64,000 nucleotides of DNA from Bacteroidota bacterium (GTDB lineage Bacteria; Bacteroidota; Bacteroidia; Chitinophagales; LD1). Made by a program: the position numbers and the translations under genes. The stretch is from contig CANJZE010000005.1 of the NCBI GenBank assembly GCA_947479455.1, positions 62,001 through 126,000 of the forward strand. The letters are read 5' to 3'. Below, one piece after another: positions 59,555 to 64,000 of this stretch; position 1 is the first letter of the stretch; each line of letters begins with the position of its first letter. The notes below the pieces were generated by a model. The model searched no databases, was not told the origin of the DNA, and saw only the letters and a list, made by a program, of their open reading frames with translations.

Positions 59555-60235
59555 TTACTCTTCATGAAGCAAATCGGGCCTGCGTGTTTTAGTTCGCTCT
59601 ATAGCTTGTTCATTTCGCCAATCGTTTATTTTTTTTTCATGGCCCGAAAGCAGAACATCGGGCACTCTTAAGTCTTTAAAATTTTCAGGTCGAGTATAAA
59701 CGGGAGGCGATAACAGGTTGTCCTGAAAGGAATCTGTAAGAGCCGAAGTTTCATCGTTCAAAACACCGGGAATTAATCGGCCTATGGCATCGGCAAAAAC
59801 TGCAGCGGCTAACTCGCCACCACTTAGCACATAGTCCCCAATCGAAATTTCTTTGGTAATGTATAATTCACGAATGCGTTCATCAATACCTTTGTAGTGC
59901 CCGCACAAAATGATGAAACTATTTTTGAGCGAAAGGGTATTCACCATTTTCTGATTCATCAATTCGCCATCGGGTGTCATGTAAATGATTTCATCATAAC
60001 TTCTTTCCTTTTTCAAATGCTCTATACAATTTGAAATGGGTTCACACATCATTACCATTCCCGCGCCACCCCCATATTGATAATCGTCAACTTGTTTTTG
60101 TTTGCCGGTAGAAAAATTACGCAGGTTAATTACGTTCACTTCGAGCAAGCCTCTTTCTTTAGCTCGCTTTAGTATAGAATGGCTAAACGGGCTTTGCAAT
60201 AAATCGGGAACTACGCTAATGATGTCTATTCTCAT
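59555..60235 (-). CDS. trmD: tRNA (guanine-37-N1)-methyltransferase
   Basis: TrmD methylates G37 of tRNAs reading CNN codons, preventing frameshifts. The 226-residue product has [20 protein letters not shown] at the N-terminus, [45 protein letters not shown] (the SAM knot) and [17 protein letters not shown]. All are present in usual order and length. It is the last gene of the rpsP-rimM-trmD run, 11 bases after rimM. Confidence 0.97.
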   Translation of the reverse strand: MRIDIISVVPDLLQSPFSHSILKRAKERGLLEVNVINLRNFSTGKQKQVDDYQYGGGAGMVMMCEPISNCIEHLKKERSYDEIIYMTPDGELMNQKMVNTLSLKNSFIILCGHYKGIDERIRELYITKEISIGDYVLSGGELAAAVFADAIGRLIPGVLNDETSALTDSFQDNLLSPPVYTRPENFKDLRVPDVLLSGHEKKINDWRNEQAIERTKTRRPDLLHEE

Positions 60236-60246
60236 GCTCCGTATTT

Positions 60247-60768
60247 TTATATCTCCAGCATTCCATCGGGCAGACAGAAATAAATTTCCTTCCTCCGTTT
60301 ATCTATTTTCATAATGAACTCTTCTACAAAAGGAATAATAATTTCTTTCTCGTCTTTGTTTTTTAGAATACAAAGAAGCTGTCCGGGGTTCTCGAGTATT
60401 TCTATTACTTCTCCTATGTATCCTTCTGTTTCTTCATTGGCTTTATAACCCACCAGAAAATCGTATACACCGGCATCATCTTTAAAAAAGACATCCACCT
60501 CTTTTGCAGCTACAAATATTTCGGTACCGCTAAACTGTTTTGCTTTTTCTGGTGTGGTAATTTCTTCGAAGGAAAGAAAGCCTTCGTTGAATCCATTCCA
60601 TTCTAACTTTTTCACAAACCACGGAAGGTAGTTCCCGTTTTTGTAAAACATGAAATGAGTGGGTATTTTCTGTTTGCTTTTGAGTTCGCGGAAGAATACA
60701 AAACGAAAAGCCCCCGTTAATCCGTGGGGCTTTCCAATTTTTCCGACTGAAATAAATGATTCAGCCAT
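60247..60768 (-). CDS. rimM: Ribosome maturation factor RimM
   Basis: RimM binds ribosomal protein S19 and helps assemble the 30S head. The 173-residue protein shows the N-terminal [15 protein letters not shown] motif, a middle linker, and a PRC-barrel-type C-terminus with [13 protein letters not shown] and an [13 protein letters not shown] end. It lies 11 bases from rpsP and 11 from trmD, so the three form an operon. Confidence 0.95.
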   Translation of the reverse strand: MAESFISVGKIGKPHGLTGAFRFVFFRELKSKQKIPTHFMFYKNGNYLPWFVKKLEWNGFNEGFLSFEEITTPEKAKQFSGTEIFVAAKEVDVFFKDDAGVYDFLVGYKANEETEGYIGEVIEILENPGQLLCILKNKDEKEIIIPFVEEFIMKIDKRRKEIYFCLPDGMLEI

Positions 60769-60779
60769 GTGTTTTAATA

Positions 60780-61340
60780 TTATTCAGCAGGAGTTTCTGT
60801 GGTTTCAGCAGAAGCCTCTGTAGTAGCTTCTGTGGCTGCTTCAACAACTGGAGCATCTGCTACTTTCTTAGCTTCGTCTGCCGCTGCCAATGCTTCTTTG
60901 CGTTTAGCTTCGCGATCTGACGCTTTCTTTTGTTCGTTTTCCAAAAGCTTAGCGGCTATTTCATTTTTATCCTTGTGATGTTTCTTCTCGTGATCAAGCA
61001 CTTTATTTTTGTGCTCGTCAACCCATTGCAAATATTTTTGCTCAGCTACTTCGGCAGTAAAAGAACCTTTTGCTACTCCGCGCAACAAGTGTTTCTTGTA
61101 AAGAATGCCTTTGTATTTGAAAATTGCTTTTACCGTGTTGGTAATTTCGGCACCTTTCACTAACCAATCAACCGCCTTGTCAACGTTTACATTGATAGTT
61201 GCAGGTTTTGTAAGTGGATTGTAATCACCAATTCTTTCGATGTATTTACCATCGCGAGGGGCGCGGCTGTCTGATGCTACAATGTGGTAAAAAGGACGTT
61301 TGCCTCTACCGTGTCTCTGAAGTCTAAGTTTTACTGCCAT
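60780..61340 (-). CDS. rpsP: 30S ribosomal protein S16 with long charged C-terminal extension
   Basis: The 186-residue protein begins with the S16 fold (AVKLRLQRHGRGKRPFYHIV, RAPRDGKYIERIGDYNP) over about the first 85 residues and then runs on for about 100 residues of Lys/Glu-rich and Ala/Thr/Glu-rich sequence ending in TPAE. S16 normally has about 80-90 residues, but extended forms are common in this phylum. The extension is probably disordered and lies on the ribosome surface. It is the first gene of the operon with a well-formed promoter. Confidence 0.95.
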   Translation of the reverse strand: MAVKLRLQRHGRGKRPFYHIVASDSRAPRDGKYIERIGDYNPLTKPATINVNVDKAVDWLVKGAEITNTVKAIFKYKGILYKKHLLRGVAKGSFTAEVAEQKYLQWVDEHKNKVLDHEKKHHKDKNEIAAKLLENEQKKASDREAKRKEALAAADEAKKVADAPVVEAATEATTEASAETTETPAE

Positions 61341-61392
61341 GTCTAAAATGAATTTTAGGGTTGGTTAATTAATATTCCGTTTTAAGGGAGCG

Positions 61393-61422
61393 CAAATATA
61401 ACCGAAGAATATTTTTATCCAA
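61393..61422 (-). promoter_or_regulatory. Near-perfect promoter of the rpsP-rimM-trmD operon
   Basis: On the minus strand, TTG (61422-61420), 19 bases, TATATTTG (61400-61393), then about 50 bases to the rpsP ATG. It matches the phylum consensus exactly and helps define spacing for other boxes here. Confidence 0.7.
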
Positions 61423-61506
61423 ATGGTTGAGAGATAAAATTGCATGACAAACTTTTACTTTTGCAACCTAATTTCTCAACTGCCTTCATTCCAAAATTAT
61501 TTTCAT

Positions 61507-61542
61507 AAAAAAACAACGCCTTTCAATAAGTGAAAGGCGTTG
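61507..61542 (-). terminator. Intrinsic terminator of the 61569 surface-protein gene
   Basis: A 12-bp perfect stem (61514-61525, CAACGCCTTTCA, with 61531-61542) with loop ATAAG; on the minus strand a T-run (A-run 61507-61513) follows. Confidence 0.85.
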
Positions 61543-61568
61543 CAGTGAATTTTAACTTTCAAATTAAG

Positions 61569-64000
61569 TTACTCCACCACCAACTTTCCATTCGCTACTT
61601 TCTTTCCGCTGGTTGAAAGTTTATAGAAATAAACACCCGCAGGTAGAGCATCGCGTTTCAGTTCAAACTGTTTGGTTTCAATAGATGGAATTGTGTTGAG
61701 CAATCTTCCGGTTACATCAAATAAACTGAAATCGAATTTCTCTTTCAATCCATCAACTGTAACAGTAGTTGAAGTGCTGAAAGGATTTGGCACAGCCGAT
61801 ACCGAAACATGTTCCATGCTTCTTATTTCAAAAACGTAGTTCGGTTCAGCCACTGTATTGGTAACGGTGTTGGTTAGTATAGGTGTATTGTAATCAAACA
61901 CAATAGATGCGCGGTTGCTGATATGGCTACCTATAGGCAAATTGTTTTTCTTCTTCACACTGAACTTTACAAAGCCTTTACTCGCTGGTTCGTTAGTTGC
62001 ACTATCAACTAAAAAGATTGGATTGAATACCCAGGTCAAATTTCCCTGACCCGAAACATTAAACTCGCTGTAAGAATGACTCGAAGCTAAGTTGCGCACA
62101 GATGCCACATCAAGATTAGCATCCAAAGTATCTTTCACAATTACAAACCAGGTTGTGTCGGTTCCTGTGTTTTGAAAATGTATGGTGTAAGTCAACACTG
62201 AATCTTCTTCCTGAATAGCACCCGCTGGTTCTACTTCTTTTTCATTAGGGTCCATTGAACTTGTTACGAGTTCAGAATAGTGCTGATGATTGTTTGAAGA
62301 ATCGCAATCGCCAATGGTTGGGCTAATCCAAAAATCGCTTTGCAAATGATAACCAGCCGGAGTAGAAGGAGAAACGGTAAAATGACAATACCCTCTCAAA
62401 TCCCAATTGCTCACTCCGTTTACCACCCACGAAAGGGTTCTTGTAGCTAAATTATGTACGGGTAGCGGAGGGTCGCACGAGTTGTAAGTGAGATTTGCAT
62501 CGTATTGAAAGCTTACTGTTGCATTACCCAAAAAAGGAGTGTTGGATTGGTTGAAGTAATATATCCAGTAGTCTTTGGCAAAGCCCGGGTTAGCTGTTGT
62601 CCATCCAGGATGTAATGCCAAATCAAATCCGCTAGTTGCGCTCAATCCGAAATTATTATTCGAAGAAATATTATTTAAACTACCGAAGTTCACAGGATTT
62701 ACATTTCCGCATGGCGTTAAAGTTCCACAGCTTCCGTAATAATTATACGAGTGAATGGTAATTGTAAAGGTTCCTGTGTCGCGAACCATAATTGAATAGT
62801 TACCGCCCGACCATGAAGAACCCCAATAGGTAAGATTGCCGTTAGTAGCAGATACATAATAACCACTGATGTGAGTATCCGTGCTGTCAAAAATGCAATT
62901 GTTGTTTAAATCATTAAAAATATTTCCGCTAATGGTGTTATAGCAACTGCTACTCAAATAAGTAGTTCCTGTGCTCGAACAACCACCTGCATCGGTTACA
63001 ATTACACTGTAATTTCCTATTCCTAAACCGCTGGCTGTTTGTGTGGTTTGGTTATCGCTCCATAAATACGCATAAGGTGGGGTGCCGCCCGATGGAGTAG
63101 CCGTAAGCGAACCGTTGTTTACACCGCAATTAGAAGGAGCATTTATTGAAATATACGTGTAGAAACTATAACTGGTAAATGAAACAATAGCTGTATTAGC
63201 AACCATACATCCTAAAGCATCGGTAACCGTAAAACCGTAAAGACCAGGTGCAATGTTTGTAGCGGTTTGAGTTGTTTGAGTTGGTATTGTTCCCCACAAA
63301 TAGGTATAGCCGGGTGTACCGCCAGTAGCGTAAATGGTCGCACTACCTACGTTCAAGTTAATACACGATGCAGAGGTTCCAACAGCAAAAGCGGTTAAAC
63401 TACTGGCGGCTGTTAAATTATAACTGGCAGAAGCGGAACATCCTGTGCTATCAGCAACCGTAACAAAATAATTGCCACTTGAAAGATTTTCAATCGAATC
63501 GGCTGTAGAACCGGTGCTCCATAAATAAAAATAAGGTGGTGAACCTTGGCTTGGGTTAGCTCTAATTTTTCCAATGTTAGGACTTACACAAGTGGGTTGT
63601 TGAAGAACAGTAATACTCGCTATTAAACCGTTGTTAAGTATTGTGTCGAGAATATAATTACCGCATCCGCTACCATCGTTATACAGAATATCATAAACCC
63701 CTGCTGTTATGTAAGCATGATTCAACACATTACTTACTTGTGAAGAATCTTGTGTGCCATCGCCCCACGTTACATAGTAAGGAGCAATTCCGTTGGTAAC
63801 CGTAAGAACTGCATTACTTACCGCATGGTCGCAATCAATATCATTGGATGTTATAGTAGCAGATAAATTGTTAGGTGCTGTAATGGAAGAACTTGCAGTT
63901 GAAGTGCATCCGTTTGCATCCGTTAATATTAGAGTGTAAGTGCCTATACAAAGTCCGAAAAGATGCTGTGTTGTAACTCCTCCGTTCCAGTTATATGTAT
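61569..64000 (-). CDS. Large T9SS-sorted surface protein (SprB/PKD-like repeats), 5' end beyond window
   Basis: The reading frame is open to the right edge of the window; a GTG at 63728 is only an internal codon, since the frame reads on through 63729-64000 with SprB/PKD-like text (VTWGDGTQDSSQVS, LCIGTYTLILTDANGC). The visible ~810 residues carry SprB-like units (PYFYLWSTGSTAD, PGYTYLWGTIPTQ, PYAYLWSDNQTTQ), an SdrD-like domain (ISGNIFNDLNNNCIFDSTD), a DUF11/DUF7619-like region (DPNEKEVEPAG) and a type A sorting domain (SAVPNPFSTSTTV to GKLVVE). Its C-terminal half parallels the protein at 34501-38019. A large exported adhesin-type protein; partner unknown. Confidence 0.85.
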   Translation of the reverse strand, partial: TYNWNGGVTTQHLFGLCIGTYTLILTDANGCTSTASSSITAPNNLSATITSNDIDCDHAVSNAVLTVTNGIAPYYVTWGDGTQDSSQVSNVLNHAYITAGVYDILYNDGSGCGNYILDTILNNGLIASITVLQQPTCVSPNIGKIRANPSQGSPPYFYLWSTGSTADSIENLSSGNYFVTVADSTGCSASASYNLTAASSLTAFAVGTSASCINLNVGSATIYATGGTPGYTYLWGTIPTQTTQTATNIAPGLYGFTVTDALGCMVANTAIVSFTSYSFYTYISINAPSNCGVNNGSLTATPSGGTPPYAYLWSDNQTTQTASGLGIGNYSVIVTDAGGCSSTGTTYLSSSCYNTISGNIFNDLNNNCIFDSTDTHISGYYVSATNGNLTYWGSSWSGGNYSIMVRDTGTFTITIHSYNYYGSCGTLTPCGNVNPVNFGSLNNISSNNNFGLSATSGFDLALHPGWTTANPGFAKDYWIYYFNQSNTPFLGNATVSFQYDANLTYNSCDPPLPVHNLATRTLSWVVNGVSNWDLRGYCHFTVSPSTPAGYHLQSDFWISPTIGDCDSSNNHQHYSELVTSSMDPNEKEVEPAGAIQEEDSVLTYTIHFQNTGTDTTWFVIVKDTLDANLDVASVRNLASSHSYSEFNVSGQGNLTWVFNPIFLVDSATNEPASKGFVKFSVKKKNNLPIGSHISNRASIVFDYNTPILTNTVTNTVAEPNYVFEIRSMEHVSVSAVPNPFSTSTTVTVDGLKEKFDFSLFDVTGRLLNTIPSIETKQFELKRDALPAGVYFYKLSTSGKKVANGKLVVE

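Overview
The window looks like a chromosome segment of a free-living member of the Bacteroidota; I cannot name a genus. Three things point there. Several genes encode secreted proteins ending in type IX secretion (T9SS) sorting domains, with a PorP/SprF-like and a PorE-like component alongside. Many starts are preceded by the phylum-specific -7 box TAnnTTTG, three of them with TTG exactly 19 bases upstream. Typical phylum families are present (BT_3928-like DoxX protein, DUF1599, SmpB and a rpsP-rimM-trmD operon). Coding density is very high: no stretch above about 300 bases lacks a gene, and I found no tRNA, rRNA, CRISPR array, transposase or integrase.

Layout. 1-326 is the tail of a peptide-type ABC permease. 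0.4-5.4 kb holds a palindromic repeat, a small lipoprotein, a split DUF1214/DUF1254 pair, a YghO-like acyltransferase and priA. 5.6-12.2 kb carries a secreted phosphatase, enoyl-CoA hydratase, a PAP2 phosphatase, CorA, glutathione peroxidase and a secreted arylsulfotransferase-like protein. 12.3-17.8 kb has pcm, an OmpA-like protein, an SPFH protein, smpB with a coupled hotdog thioesterase, and an Nramp transporter fused to a universal-stress domain behind an MntR-like palindrome.

17.9-32.7 kb is a surface and secretion region: an SGNH hydrolase, a 1,866-residue lectin/PKD/SprB-repeat adhesin with a type B sorting domain, convergent PorE-like and PorP/SprF-like genes, an esterase, a C10 cysteine protease and smaller exported proteins. 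32.9-41.8 kb contains an unrecognised helical protein flanked by a 16-bp inverted repeat, a PKD/SdrD-like surface protein, a thiolase, a SUI1/YciH factor, two tandem EGF-motif lipoproteins, and a methyltransferase gene of foreign codon usage followed by a long attC-like imperfect palindrome.

41.9-51.5 kb is mostly housekeeping: folP, a DUF1599 protein, a BT_3928-like protein, a 58-residue CWC protein, a conserved protein of unknown function, a coiled-coil membrane protein, a second thiolase and a histidine kinase/response regulator pair. 51.7-61.3 kb holds addA-addB, ftsZ (without ftsA or ftsQ beside it) and rpsP-rimM-trmD. The right edge cuts a further large T9SS-sorted surface protein whose C-terminal half resembles that of the protein at 34.5-38.0 kb.

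Functionally, at least seven proteins look like T9SS cargo, and PorP/SprF-like and PorE-like genes sit next to the largest of them, so much of the window serves the outer surface. The points most worth follow-up are the methyltransferase plus attC-like element, the mntH operator, the adhesin locus, the tandem EGF-motif lipoproteins, and DUF1599 next to folP. I did not find a clearly new multi-gene system.
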